Positions 46,587-56,644 of a stretch of 64,000 nucleotides of DNA are shown piece after piece. Source of the DNA: JAEINY01 sp942490535 (GTDB lineage Bacteria; Bacteroidota; Bacteroidia; Bacteroidales; Marinilabiliaceae). How positions within the stretch are numbered: position 1 is the first letter of the stretch; the number at the start of each line of letters is the position of its first letter. A program made the position numbers and the translations under genes. The stretch is from NCBI GenBank assembly GCA_942490535.1, contig CALNXQ010000003.1:992001-1056000 (forward strand), in the 5' to 3' direction. The notes beneath the pieces were generated by a model that did no database searches, was not told the origin of the DNA, and saw only the letters and a program-made list of their open reading frames with translations.

Positions 46587-47063
46587 ATGGATTCATCTCG
46601 CATTTTGATAGTTGATGATAACTTACACAACATAAAACTGGTTGAGCACTTTTTGAAAAACCGGGGTTATTCAGCCGCCTTTGCAACAGACAGCGCTACA
46701 GCCTTAGAATTAGCCCAAAAGGAGTCGTTCGACCTGATCCTTTTGGATGTCAGGATGCCCGACACAGATGGTTTTGAGCTTTGTAAAACCATTAAATCCC
46801 ATGAACACCTGATGGATATTCCTGTCATCTTTTTAACCGGCATGTCCGATACCGATGATATTGTAAAAGGGTTTGAAGTGGGGGGGGTGGATTATATTAC
46901 CAAACCGTTTATTAAAGAAGAGTTGGAGGCCCGCATTAAAAACCAGCTGACACTGAAAAAACTACGGGACTTGCTCAAACAGCAAATTAAAGAAAAGGAC
47001 GACACTCAGAAGAAGTTGCTGCAAACACTTTATAGTGTGGGTAAAATTATGGAATCACAGTGA
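46587..47063 (+). CDS. Response regulator, receiver domain only
   Basis: A 158-residue protein. The receiver domain covers residues 1-125, with acidic residues in LIVDDN, the phosphoacceptor Asp in LILLDVRMPDTDGF, and the conserved Lys in YITKPF. A coiled-coil tail (about 125-155, KKLRDLLKQQIKEKDDTQKK) replaces an output domain. Start 46587 was chosen as it begins just before the receiver. It probably pairs with the upstream kinase, passing the signal through protein contact or a further phosphorelay. Confidence 0.88.
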   Translation: MDSSRILIVDDNLHNIKLVEHFLKNRGYSAAFATDSATALELAQKESFDLILLDVRMPDTDGFELCKTIKSHEHLMDIPVIFLTGMSDTDDIVKGFEVGGVDYITKPFIKEELEARIKNQLTLKKLRDLLKQQIKEKDDTQKKLLQTLYSVGKIMESQ

Positions 47064-47190
47064 ATCACAGACGATCAATTGAGGGCAAGGGCATTACCCG
47101 CATAAAAATGCATAATCATTACCCTATTGAGACTGCATAATAATGCGTCATCGACTTTGGTTCCCTTTAGATAACTCAAAGGGAAAAGTC

Positions 47191-47529
47191 TTACAAGTTT
47201 ATCACCTTATCAGCAATACGTTGAAGTTCCATGATATCAATCATGGTACCGGCCATTCCCACTTCCAGTTTATCCATTAAGTTAAAATGGTTCAAACAGG
47301 TCTGACAGGCAATGAGCTTAACACCTTTCTTCTCAATTGTTTTAATTATTTCAATGGCTGGCGAGCCGGTGCAAATTAGTTTAACGCCACCATTGTAAAA
47401 CGCCATAAACTTTGGCAACTCATTTTCTTTATTGATCAGCTTTAAGTAGTTGGCAACAAGTTGCAGACCTAAGGCTTCATCCCCCGTTCCCATACCATTT
47501 TGTGTAATTTGCAGCAATGTATTTTTCAT
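47191..47529 (-). CDS. DsrE family protein
   Basis: A 112-residue DsrE/YedF C-terminal-like protein. The start MKNTLLQITQNGMGTGDEAL and the stretch VKLICTGSPAIEIIK fit the family, and LIACQTCLNHF carries two cysteines spaced CxxC as in sulfur or selenium carriers. Relatives take part in sulfur relay or selenium handling. No tusA-like or selD-like neighbour is seen, so the role is open. Confidence 0.8.
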   Translation of the reverse strand: MKNTLLQITQNGMGTGDEALGLQLVANYLKLINKENELPKFMAFYNGGVKLICTGSPAIEIIKTIEKKGVKLIACQTCLNHFNLMDKLEVGMAGTMIDIMELQRIADKVINL

Positions 47530-48296
47530 AAATCCGTTCCAGTATGCTTAATGGCTCACAGACTCTCGCAATTGGGTGCCCTACTAATCCAGCCACTAGT
47601 TTATTATTTTGTTGTGCGAAACTACTAAAAAAAGCATGGGGAAAGGCACCTTTTTTTTCAATGCATGCGTTTCATTTACTAACCAGTGACATTTCAAGTA
47701 GTATTTTATTTAAGCGCTCTAACTGTCAAAAAGAATCGGGACAGGCGGTGCTGGTTTGTTCTCTATCCAAAGCAAGGCACATCCGATTTTACCCAAAAAA
47801 ATACTTGCAAAACGCACTTCCTGTCAGAATCAGCCACGTCCATGTATTCTTTGATCAAAACGAACGCGTTGCTCTTTAGTTATATGTTGGGATATACCAA
47901 GGAAAGTTGAAATGCAATTGGGATAACCTGTATTTTGCCCGCTCGCCTATACAAGACATCTCCTGAAAGCGATAAAACGCCTGTTTTAGGCTTATTTTTT
48001 TAATTCTTCCAGAATTTACCCAGAATAGTCACGCCAACCCGAACAAAGCTATAATTGGGATAATATCGCAGTAAATCTCAATGGTATTAGATTTAACACA
48101 ATGAACAATTAAAACTTAAAAAAGCATCAACAGGAGGCTATGAGAGTTAGACGAATTGAGGAAGCCAACCAAGAGGAGTGCGAACTGGCAGATAGCTAAA
48201 ACAATCAGCCATTATTATAACGCTTATCGAGCATATACTACACAATAAGCAGAGGTCATTATACGCCAATTTGGTTCACTTCATCAAAAGCAACCA
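47530..48296. other. 767-bp stretch with a possible outer-membrane protein remnant
   Basis: No intact gene. A minus-strand frame ending at 48000 reads LLRYYPNYSFVRVGVTILGKFWKN, which resembles the last strands of an outer-membrane beta barrel, but there is a stop right upstream (TGA near 48075). It is followed by a terminator-like hairpin GCCT/AGGC near 47979-47991. A plus-strand frame at 47544-47879 is 111 codons but has no family signal. Confidence 0.35.
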
Positions 48297-50765
48297 TTAA
48301 CACATCGCATACAGCCCAAGTTGCACACCCCTTTCAGGAGGATTAAATATCTGGTAGCTATGCGCATACCAGTCTAACCACCCGACATCATGTATTTCAT
48401 TTACAGGAGGTGTACTACAATGAGTTTGCCACTCCGGAGGTGGAGATGGTTCTATTGAGCTTAAAAATTCAGACTCGTCACTTAATAAATAACTCCTGGC
48501 GAGTTTATGATCCTCCCGGGAATGGGGTATCATAAATGGACCAGCCTGAACCCCTGTCTTATCCGGAGACCTACTAAAATCTATAGTTTTTACCGGCGCC
48601 AGATAATTACCATCATCAATTAATTCACAACATAATAATTCGCTGCCACTAGCTATCCAGTGCGCTTCACTCCAACTAACCTTTGAACGACATGGACTGT
48701 AATTCATCAGGCAGACCTGTGGTTGATCATTGGGCGTAAAGCTAAAATCGTCAATCCCTAATTGACGTCTGCTGCTTTCAGAAAAAGAGGTTTCTACATT
48801 CTGGTATCCACATGGAGTTTGATCCATCACCAGGATGTCCTTTTCAATTTGGCGGCCCCAACTTCGCGTGCTCCAAAATAGCCCCCTGTCATCTCTAATA
48901 TTATGCTCATCACAACAAGATCTATTCTGCTTCAAAATTCTATACCGGGAACACGTCCCAAAATCTTCACATGATTCACATTCCCGTTCATCGAATGTAT
49001 TCCGACTCAATTCGCGAAACTGTTTTTCTTGTAAAATGATAGAAGAGCTGACTAAAGCACCCTGCGACATATTAACATAATTAACAACGTCTGACTGGCA
49101 AATTTCAATAACATTCTTAGTGATACCCAATTCATGACAATTCTTAAAATCGGCCACAAAAGCAGAATTTGAAATTACTGCGCGTAACGGATGTTTTTCA
49201 TGTTCCGCAATTTTGGATAAATGCCTTGATGGTGCGGCAGCTCCTTGTAAACCATCTGCCCCCATTAAACCTATGTAAATAAACACCCCCTCCTCTTTTC
49301 TGTAAGCTTTCTCAGAAAACGGATTCCTCTTTTCACCTGTCGATTTGTGAAGACCACAAAAACTACGCGTATCATCTCTCATCATGTCAAATGATGCCCC
49401 ACTGAAATTTGTATTTTCAACTAAGTGTGGTTGCAGGAAAAACGCCCTACACTTATTATCATAACAAAGAGCTTTAGAATCCCATCCATCAACACTGCCT
49501 GCAATGGTTCTAAATACATTTAACTCAGAAAACACAGCACTTGGCCCTTCTTCCCTCTGATTTACCATTTCCGGATGAGCAGGAAATAAATGATTATCAT
49601 AACGTTTACTGGCAGAATCAATTCTATTGTTTTTGCTCAATGATGGATTCTGTTTTTCATTTATGTCCCCTACAGTAGAAAGAAGAGTACTTGCACTTAA
49701 TACCTGATCAATGGATTTCGCAGTCCATTGCGCATTTCTATTTTTATGATTGGCAGACCTTTTTATGTCTAATGAATGCGGAGCAGTGATCGGTTCCCAA
49801 ACGTGAATGCCCCCTTGATTCCTGGAATTATAACAACAAGCTAAAGATTTACAATGGTTGACGATAACTTTTTGCGGACTGTTTACCTGCAGGGAGTTAT
49901 TCATCACCGCCATGTTTAACTTCAGATCAACTCCTTCGAGTACTGCCGGTTCTGAAACAACTAAACTACTGACTTCCATTGGTTGCCATATCCGCACCTG
50001 TTCTATGGATCCGAAAAAATCCGCCCCCACATTCCAAGGAATAGCTACTCTTGAAATCGGCTTACCTACAAGACAAATGGTATTGCTTTGTAGTCTATTA
50101 CATTTAGCTATTTGTATAATATCATCTGCATACTTCTTGAAAGCCCGTCTTCCTAACTTTCTTCTCAATGATTGCTGAAAATGAGATTGTCCATAAAATA
50201 TTTCACCTTCCAGAGTAGAAAGTTGATTGATGATGCCTGAATCGATTTCCATTTTTTGTAATCGCGCCAGTTGCTCACCGCTAATTTGGAAAACGGTATT
50301 GGAAGGCTTTTTTCCATTAACCAAAATACCTGCACATCCATCCTTATAATAGGCACTCAAATAAACACTTTCACCTTTCTCAAAAACATCCGTTGCTATT
50401 ACTTGATGTGTTGATCCTTTAATTGAAATTTCAAAAACTACATTTCGTCCGTCCTGAATGAGTCTACACCCATTTTGTCCGTTTGTCTGCTCAGCAATGG
50501 AACTCGTTTTTTTTACAGATCGTGGCTTTACAATGGCATCTAAAACTATATTATCTGAAAAAACAGTTTGAATTTCTGTCGCTTCACATTTACCAGATCC
50601 TTCAAAATAATACTTTGTCTTTAACGCTTTTTCTTTTATATCCGATTTAAAGCTATGACCGGTATTGGCACAAAGTGGTACAGTACAAACAATAAACAGC
50701 ACCAGTAAGTACATTTTACTTGCCAGAAACTGTTTTATTGAATATGTGTATTCTTTATTTGCCAT
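48297..50765 (-). CDS. Unrecognised 822-residue exported cysteine-rich protein
   Basis: The long frame begins with a signal-like hydrophobic stretch (MYLLVLFIVCTVPLCANTG around residues 18-36). Residues about 50-150 look like a divergent LamG/concanavalin-like fold (YFEGSGKCEATEIQT, AIVKPRSV, GCAGILVNGKKPSN), with a second such stretch ending FGSIEQVRIWQPME near 265. Beyond residue 300 nothing is recognised: it is rich in Cys, Ser and Asn (for example CESCEDFGTCSRYR, RSCCDEHNI). No T9SS C-terminal domain is seen at the end. It could be an adhesin or a fast-evolving secreted protein; no function is claimed. Confidence 0.65.
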   Translation of the reverse strand: MANKEYTYSIKQFLASKMYLLVLFIVCTVPLCANTGHSFKSDIKEKALKTKYYFEGSGKCEATEIQTVFSDNIVLDAIVKPRSVKKTSSIAEQTNGQNGCRLIQDGRNVVFEISIKGSTHQVIATDVFEKGESVYLSAYYKDGCAGILVNGKKPSNTVFQISGEQLARLQKMEIDSGIINQLSTLEGEIFYGQSHFQQSLRRKLGRRAFKKYADDIIQIAKCNRLQSNTICLVGKPISRVAIPWNVGADFFGSIEQVRIWQPMEVSSLVVSEPAVLEGVDLKLNMAVMNNSLQVNSPQKVIVNHCKSLACCYNSRNQGGIHVWEPITAPHSLDIKRSANHKNRNAQWTAKSIDQVLSASTLLSTVGDINEKQNPSLSKNNRIDSASKRYDNHLFPAHPEMVNQREEGPSAVFSELNVFRTIAGSVDGWDSKALCYDNKCRAFFLQPHLVENTNFSGASFDMMRDDTRSFCGLHKSTGEKRNPFSEKAYRKEEGVFIYIGLMGADGLQGAAAPSRHLSKIAEHEKHPLRAVISNSAFVADFKNCHELGITKNVIEICQSDVVNYVNMSQGALVSSSIILQEKQFRELSRNTFDERECESCEDFGTCSRYRILKQNRSCCDEHNIRDDRGLFWSTRSWGRQIEKDILVMDQTPCGYQNVETSFSESSRRQLGIDDFSFTPNDQPQVCLMNYSPCRSKVSWSEAHWIASGSELLCCELIDDGNYLAPVKTIDFSRSPDKTGVQAGPFMIPHSREDHKLARSYLLSDESEFLSSIEPSPPPEWQTHCSTPPVNEIHDVGWLDWYAHSYQIFNPPERGVQLGLYAMC

Positions 50766-51069
50766 TTTTAACTTTTACTTCGAGATACCACCTTGTATAA
50801 TTATAATCGTTTCTATTTCCTTACATCCATTCCTTATCTAATAACAACTTGCGTCATCCATAACATACATTTAAATCAAAACTCACACCCTCAACAATAT
50901 ACACAAAACACAACTATAGCAATGCATAGATTCCCACAGCTACGAAAATATAAAAAAACATAATCATATCACTATCGATGGAGAAAAACTAATGAACAAA
51001 ATCATCTACGTTCTCATTTCTTGCTGAAAAACATCCATATAGAACCATTGTTGTCCTAAAAAAAATCCA
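50766..51069. other. AT-rich intergenic stretch
   Basis: 304 bp with no gene or clear hairpin. It must hold the control region of the 822-residue protein gene. Confidence 0.4.
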
Positions 51070-52152
51070 TCATTTCCGAAGCAACAACCACTCGGTCAAA
51101 TTGACGGATGAATCCAGCTTCATACGCTTACGAACGCGATACCTGGCATTTTCGACACCCCTCACCGTCATATTTAAGAGTTGGGCGATTTCCTTGCTGC
51201 TTAAATTCATTTTTAAGTAAGCAGACAACTTTAGATCCTTCGGGGTTAAACAAGGAAATTCTTCTTTCAGATTTTTAATAAAATCATTGTGTGCCTGGTC
51301 AAAACGTAGTTCAAAATCCTCCCAGTCATCATCTTCCAACTCATTTTCAATAAAATTCAAAAGAACACTCAATTTCCTTTCGACTTTTTCTGAGGCTAGT
51401 CCCTTCACAGAAACCATGCGTTCTTTCAGTTCATTTACTTTCTCATTCTTGTATATGACTTTCATTGCAGCAGCAGCTAACTCTTTGTTTTTGCTCTCCA
51501 ATTCATTCTGTAACTTCTCCTCTTTAAAAGCAGCTTGCTCCAGCTTCCTGATTCGTTCTTGTTTTTCAATGTATCGTTTCTTCTCAACTTGCGTTTTCAC
51601 ATTTCTAATTTTAATAATAAAGTAGAGCAAAAGGATAATCAAAAACGCATACACCGAATAAGCCATCTTTGTGCGGTACCAGGGTGGCAGAATGGTGAAA
51701 TGAAAGGCCAATTCTTCACTTTTGGTGTCGCAAATATTTTTAGCCCTTATCCGGAATACCTAGTCTCGCTCCTGAAGAGAAGTATACTCTTTATAACTGA
51801 CATCCTGCCAATCCGACCAGTCCTCATCTGAAAGGCGAAAATCATCAAAAACACCACCATTCCAGCTATGGGCTTTGAAATATCTGTCACCTTCTGCAGA
51901 GATATAGATTTTATTAGAAGCGGTTTTACCTTTTAATTGATACAACCTGGAACAATTGATATTTGTTTTGTCAAGATATTCTTCAATTAAGGATCCCCAA
52001 GAATCAATACCGACCGCACCTATGACAGATACATCTTCTACCCCTAATAAATCACATTGAACAGCTAAATTAAGGGAATTTCCACCAACAGATACTTCAT
52101 TTAACTCCGGATAAAAATCTACACAGAAAGAAGAAAGCGCTGTTATTTTCAT
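51070..52152 (-). pseudogene. Broken fusion of a PfkB sugar kinase start and a triple-tyrosine/LuxR-type regulator end
   Basis: Reading from 52152, residues 1-112 are the N-terminus of a PfkB/fructoselysine-kinase-like sugar kinase (SSFCVDFYPELNEVSVGGNSLN, SVIGAVGIDSWG, SAEGDRYFKAHSWNGGVFDDF). At about 51808-51820 (DEDWSDWQDV) the frame passes without shift into a Y_Y_Y domain (SYKEYTSLQERD), then hits a TAG (51760-51762) where a Tyr is expected. The same frame continues VFRIRAKNICDT, FTILPPWYRTK, a transmembrane helix, a coiled coil and a LuxR-type HTH (LSSKEIAQLLNMTVRGVENARYRVRKRM). The kinase C-terminus and the regulator's N-terminal propeller are missing. The C-terminal piece alone could still be translated from an internal start near 51711. 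Confidence 0.85.
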
Positions 52153-52156
52153 GGGG

Positions 52157-52603
52157 TTAGAGGTTATATTGCCTGGCGGTCTTCATTTTATTTATTCTCT
52201 TCTCAATCTCCCTATGTGCCTCCACTGATAATTCAACAAAGGATGCAGCTGCATCAAACGTGCTAGTTACCTTGCTTTCTACAGGTAAATTCTGCTTCTG
52301 CATTTCAAATCCCATCGCTGTCACTACCTGATTGGGAGTGGAAGTAATCATCGTCACTTTCCTTTTACCTACATGACAAGAATTTCGCAAAAGAAAATCG
52401 ACATACTTTTTTATATCACTGAACTCAACCCCAAAGTGAGACTCACCAAAATCATGGATAATATTGTATTCCGGATTATAATTCGAGTCTTCTCCCACAC
52501 CTTCTTTAAAATGAATCAATTCATCAATGTGAAATTCTCCATTATAATATTCAATGATTAAGCGCAAATCGTTAATAATCTCGTATTGCATTATATTCTT
52601 CAT
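52157..52603 (-). CDS. STAS/SpoIIAA-like hypothetical protein
   Basis: A 148-residue soluble protein resembling the STAS/SpoIIAA-like family of Bacteroidota (LRLIIEYYNGEFHIDELI, NPEYNIIHDF, ITSTPNQVVTAMGFEMQ). Such proteins are small and of unknown function. The stop is 4 bp upstream of the kinase start of the broken fusion, so it was once co-transcribed with the sugar kinase. The start may be 52603 or 52591. Confidence 0.65.
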   Translation of the reverse strand: MKNIMQYEIINDLRLIIEYYNGEFHIDELIHFKEGVGEDSNYNPEYNIIHDFGESHFGVEFSDIKKYVDFLLRNSCHVGKRKVTMITSTPNQVVTAMGFEMQKQNLPVESKVTSTFDAAASFVELSVEAHREIEKRINKMKTARQYNL

Positions 52604-52699
52604 CCCATCCTAATTATCAAAAACATATCATGTTGACTCAGCTCATTATTTATATCAATTGATGGTACCACTTTAAAAAAACATTCACTCATCCAATCG

Positions 52700-55102
52700 T
52701 TATTCAAAAGACACATTCTCAACCTCCTCAAAGGATTTATACGATGGTATGTAAGTCAATCCCTTACATTTATCGATCAAGACTTTTACATCTTTGTGTG
52801 TCATTTCATTGTTGGTGATGTAAGGAAATTTGATCAAGGGATGCTCTAAAAAGAACCCAGGGATATTTGCTTCGTCCATGGTTTTGCCTTCAGGTACCCA
52901 ACCACCAATCCAGTTTGGAATCATTTCTTTCAGTAATTCACGCGTCTCCTTATTATCCCATAATGCTTTCACAAACGTATATTCATCCACCATCAGAGGA
53001 ATTTGTTGAGTAGATTTCAGGATAATGGTTTCTGATTGACGGATGTCACGTGAAGAAGCTGCTGCTGAAATTACAAATTCTCCACTTTCAGCCACCCATA
53101 AATCACGTTTCGCATCATAATAGGAGAAGTCCCGCTTCGATAGTTCAAAAGAGATCTGCTTCGATTCACCAGGTGCCAACTCTATTTTGGCAAATTTCTT
53201 GAGTTCCTTCACCGGCCGTTGCAGGGTGCATTCTGTATCCGTCACATATAACTGAACGGTTTCTTTTCCCTTCACTTCGCCAGTATTCTTTATTGTGAGC
53301 GATACGGTAAGCACCTCTTCATCCGTTATCGCTGATGAAGAAACTGTCAGGACGGTATATTCGAAATGGGTGTAAGATAAACCGTGTCCGAATGGAAAAA
53401 GCGGTTCAATTTGCTTCTCATCGTAATAGCGATAACCCACAAAGATGCGCTCACCATAGAGTACGTCTCCTTGCTCCCCGGGAAAATTAAATGACGCTGG
53501 CGTATCGGCTAGCTTGACCGGAAAGGTTTCCGCCAGTTTACCGGATGGATTCACGGCTCCAAATAACACATCAGCCACCGCACCAGCACCAGCCTGACCG
53601 CCCAACCAGGTTTCTAAAACCGCTGGCACGTCATTGACCCAAGGCATGGCCACTGCACTACCGTTGGTCAATACAGCCACCGTATTTTTCTGTACTTTAG
53701 CCACCGCCTCAATGAGTTTATTATGTGAGGCTGGCATATCAATGTGTTTGCGATCGATTCCTTCTGATTCATAGTGTAAAGGCAAACCTGCAAATACCAA
53801 TGCAATATCGGCACCTGCTGCTACTTTAGTGGCTTCATCAATCAGTGCAAAATCAGTATCATCGTTAAGGTTATACCCTTGTGCCTTACTTATTTTCACG
53901 CCTTTGCCATATTCTTTTTTTAGGATATCGAGGACATTATCCAGTTGAGTAGGTTTGACCTCTGAACTCCCATTGCCCTGGTAACGGGGAGCAGTGGCAA
54001 ATTCGCCAATCACAGCAATCTTTTTGTATTTCGACCTGCTAATGGGTAAGACTTCATTTTCGTTTTTCAACAAGGTAATGGCTTGCGAATGGACACTTCG
54101 GGCAAAAGCATGGTGTTCCTTTGCCTTTAACTCAACGCCTTCTTTTTCGAGTGATTTAGCTTTGAGAACCACAGTCAGAACTTCTCTCACCAGGTTATCT
54201 AATACAGCCTCCTCTAAAGTACCGTTTTTAACAGCTTCCAACAATAACTCATCATTGACACTACTTACATGGGGCATTTCAATGTGCATGCCAGCCTTCA
54301 ATGCTTCCACCCGGTCAATGACGGCAAACCAATCGGAAATCACAATGCCCTCAAAGCCCCATTGCTCTTTCAATAGCTGAGTCAACAAATACGGATTTTG
54401 AGTGCCGTAGACACCTTGTACGCGATTGTAGCAGGCCATTACGGTCCAGGGCTGTGCTTTTTTAACGGCTATTTCAAAGGGCGTCAGGTATATTTCATGC
54501 AGTGTCCGTTTATCCACATTGGAATTCATAAACATGCGCATGGTTTCCACATTGTTGGCGGCAAAATGTTTTAACGAAGTACCTACTCCCTGGCTTTGCA
54601 CACCATTGATGTAAGCTGCTCCTAACTCACCTGATAGAATGGGATCTTCTGTGAAATACTCAAAGTTACGACCGCCCAATACCGATCTTTTGATGTTCAC
54701 CCCCGGGCCCAATAGCACATTCACATCTAAGGCCTGGCACTCATCACCCAGAGCCTGGCCTACGTTGTAAATCAGATCCACATCCCAGGTAGCCGAGAGG
54801 GCGGATGCAGTAGGAAAGCAAGTGGCGGGGTGCTGATCGCCATAGCCTGCTTTGTTGGTAGCTGGTGCACGACGTAACCCATGCGGACCATCGGCCATCC
54901 AAATCCAAGGGATATCTAAACGTTCGATGGGTTGTGTGCTCCAGTCGTCACGACCCGAACAAAGGGATACTTTCTCTTCCAGGGTCAATTGTGATATTAG
55001 TTGATTTATTTTATCTGACATCGCCTTATCCTTTTCCATACTTTGAGCGTTCACCAAAAAAACAGAAGCTACAAAGCCGGTTAACAGCAGTAATTTTCTC
55101 AT
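52700..55102 (-). CDS. Exported GH3 beta-glucosidase
   Basis: An 800-residue GH3 enzyme with a signal peptide ending around LVNAQS. The N-terminal TIM barrel has the nucleophile Asp257 in GIVISDWFAV and the substrate motif KHFAANNVE. A C-terminal alpha/beta sandwich (about 360-560) and a fibronectin III-like domain (about 600-680) follow. It would release glucose from the non-reducing end of beta-glucan oligosaccharides. Next to GH16, GH17 and two GPH symporters it fits beta-1,3-glucan use. Confidence 0.92.
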   Translation of the reverse strand: MRKLLLLTGFVASVFLVNAQSMEKDKAMSDKINQLISQLTLEEKVSLCSGRDDWSTQPIERLDIPWIWMADGPHGLRRAPATNKAGYGDQHPATCFPTASALSATWDVDLIYNVGQALGDECQALDVNVLLGPGVNIKRSVLGGRNFEYFTEDPILSGELGAAYINGVQSQGVGTSLKHFAANNVETMRMFMNSNVDKRTLHEIYLTPFEIAVKKAQPWTVMACYNRVQGVYGTQNPYLLTQLLKEQWGFEGIVISDWFAVIDRVEALKAGMHIEMPHVSSVNDELLLEAVKNGTLEEAVLDNLVREVLTVVLKAKSLEKEGVELKAKEHHAFARSVHSQAITLLKNENEVLPISRSKYKKIAVIGEFATAPRYQGNGSSEVKPTQLDNVLDILKKEYGKGVKISKAQGYNLNDDTDFALIDEATKVAAGADIALVFAGLPLHYESEGIDRKHIDMPASHNKLIEAVAKVQKNTVAVLTNGSAVAMPWVNDVPAVLETWLGGQAGAGAVADVLFGAVNPSGKLAETFPVKLADTPASFNFPGEQGDVLYGERIFVGYRYYDEKQIEPLFPFGHGLSYTHFEYTVLTVSSSAITDEEVLTVSLTIKNTGEVKGKETVQLYVTDTECTLQRPVKELKKFAKIELAPGESKQISFELSKRDFSYYDAKRDLWVAESGEFVISAAASSRDIRQSETIILKSTQQIPLMVDEYTFVKALWDNKETRELLKEMIPNWIGGWVPEGKTMDEANIPGFFLEHPLIKFPYITNNEMTHKDVKVLIDKCKGLTYIPSYKSFEEVENVSFE

Positions 55103-55150
55103 TGTTGTTTGATTAAAATAGTGAATAATTGGATGATATCAACAATAAAT

Positions 55151-56512
55151 TTAATCATCACTTTCTTCAGCTCGCCGAGCCTCCAAATCAGCTTGCATGA
55201 TCTTACACGTTTTATGATCAATCGTATAGAAATACAAAAGAATGGCACATGACATGTATAAAACGCCCGGGAATACGGAAATCATCAACTTAATACCTGT
55301 AATAGCTGATGCTGTTTGTTCCACATTCGGCTCAAATTTAAAGATCGCCAACAGCCAACCAGCTAAAGCACCACCAATACCCCAGCCTGCTTTTTGCGCA
55401 AAGGTGGCAGCTGAAAAGGTCAGTCCCGTGGACCGCCGACCGGTTTTCCATTCCGAATAATCGGCCGTATCACCCAGCATCGTCCATAATAAAGGAACGG
55501 CAGGTGCATAGGCCATCTTAGCTAAGATATTGAAAGTATAAATCAATTTTAAATCGGTCACTCCCGGGAGGTATAAGAGAATGAAAAAGAAACCTGAAAT
55601 CAGTGAACTGGCCACAAATACATTACGGTTCCCAAACCGCTTAGCCAAGGGTTTAGAGAAAGGAATGGCCACAATGAGTGCCAAAGTGCCAATGACATTA
55701 AACAACTGCACGTTTTCTTCCCTTCCGATATAATATTTAAAGTAATAGGCAATGGAGAGGTTCTGCATGGCAAACATGATGAACGAGATAATGCCCACAA
55801 AAAACAAAATGACCCACGGCCTGTTTTTGAATAAATTCTTAAAGTCTTCTTTTAGTGATTCCTTTTGTGCCTTTGGCGGTTGCACCCTTTCTTTGGTGGT
55901 TTTAAAGGTGATCATAAACATGATAAAACTAATCACCGAAAATAGAATCAAGGTGTATTGGTAGCCCTTGGCACTATCCCCTTTTCCGAAGTACAAGGCC
56001 AATGAAAGTGCTGTCCCCGAAACGATAAACTGGCCTACAAAAGCAAAGATAAAACGGTAGGAATTGAGTCCTGCGCGTTCATAAGAATCACCTGTCATAA
56101 CGGCACCCAATGAAGAATAGGGTAAATTAATGGCCGTAAACACCGTCATCAGTAAAAAGTAAGTGACACCCGCATAGATTATTTTCCCGGTTGATCCCAA
56201 ATCGGGCGTTGTAAAAGCTAATACTGCCAGCACACTGTAAGGTAAAGCCATCCAAAGAATATAAGGACGAAATTTCCCCCATTTAGTTTTTGTCCTGTCG
56301 GCAATAACACCCATAATGGGGTCACTCACCATGTCCCAAAAACGGGCGATTAGCATGATGGTTCCTGCAGCGGCAGCTGAGATACCAAAGGTATCGGTGT
56401 AAAAGATGAGGATCCAAAAGCCCACCATGTCCCACACAAAATGGGAAGCGGTATCCCCAAGGCTATACCCTACTTTTTCTTTTAACGATAATTTTGTCAA
56501 GATTTTGTTCAT
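55151..56512 (-). CDS. GPH family sugar:cation symporter, first
   Basis: A 453-residue inner-membrane protein with 12 hydrophobic segments. The GPH motif is DPIMGVIADRTKTKWGKFRPYI near residues 50-70. The start at 56512 is preferred because the family N-terminus is LSLKEKVGYSLGDTASHF. GPH members import disaccharides and small oligosaccharides with protons or sodium; here laminari-oligosaccharides are likely. It starts 48 bp upstream of the GH3 gene, so the two may share an mRNA. Confidence 0.9.
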   Translation of the reverse strand: MNKILTKLSLKEKVGYSLGDTASHFVWDMVGFWILIFYTDTFGISAAAAGTIMLIARFWDMVSDPIMGVIADRTKTKWGKFRPYILWMALPYSVLAVLAFTTPDLGSTGKIIYAGVTYFLLMTVFTAINLPYSSLGAVMTGDSYERAGLNSYRFIFAFVGQFIVSGTALSLALYFGKGDSAKGYQYTLILFSVISFIMFMITFKTTKERVQPPKAQKESLKEDFKNLFKNRPWVILFFVGIISFIMFAMQNLSIAYYFKYYIGREENVQLFNVIGTLALIVAIPFSKPLAKRFGNRNVFVASSLISGFFFILLYLPGVTDLKLIYTFNILAKMAYAPAVPLLWTMLGDTADYSEWKTGRRSTGLTFSAATFAQKAGWGIGGALAGWLLAIFKFEPNVEQTASAITGIKLMISVFPGVLYMSCAILLYFYTIDHKTCKIMQADLEARRAEESDD

Positions 56513-56644
56513 GCTGCTTGTATTTTGTTCGTGACCTGTTTTTTTACATTTAGGTATATATCTCCCCAAAAAAAATCCCCCTTATCCTGTCTGTTCTTAA
56601 TATTCTCAAGCCGGACCAATGTCATTTAGTTAAGAATCCTTGGG

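Noticed and set aside
47544..47879. Plus-strand 111-codon frame next to the DsrE gene
   Set aside because: No family signal, poor ribosome-binding site, and unusual composition (many Cys, Ser, His); kept only as part of the intergenic description.
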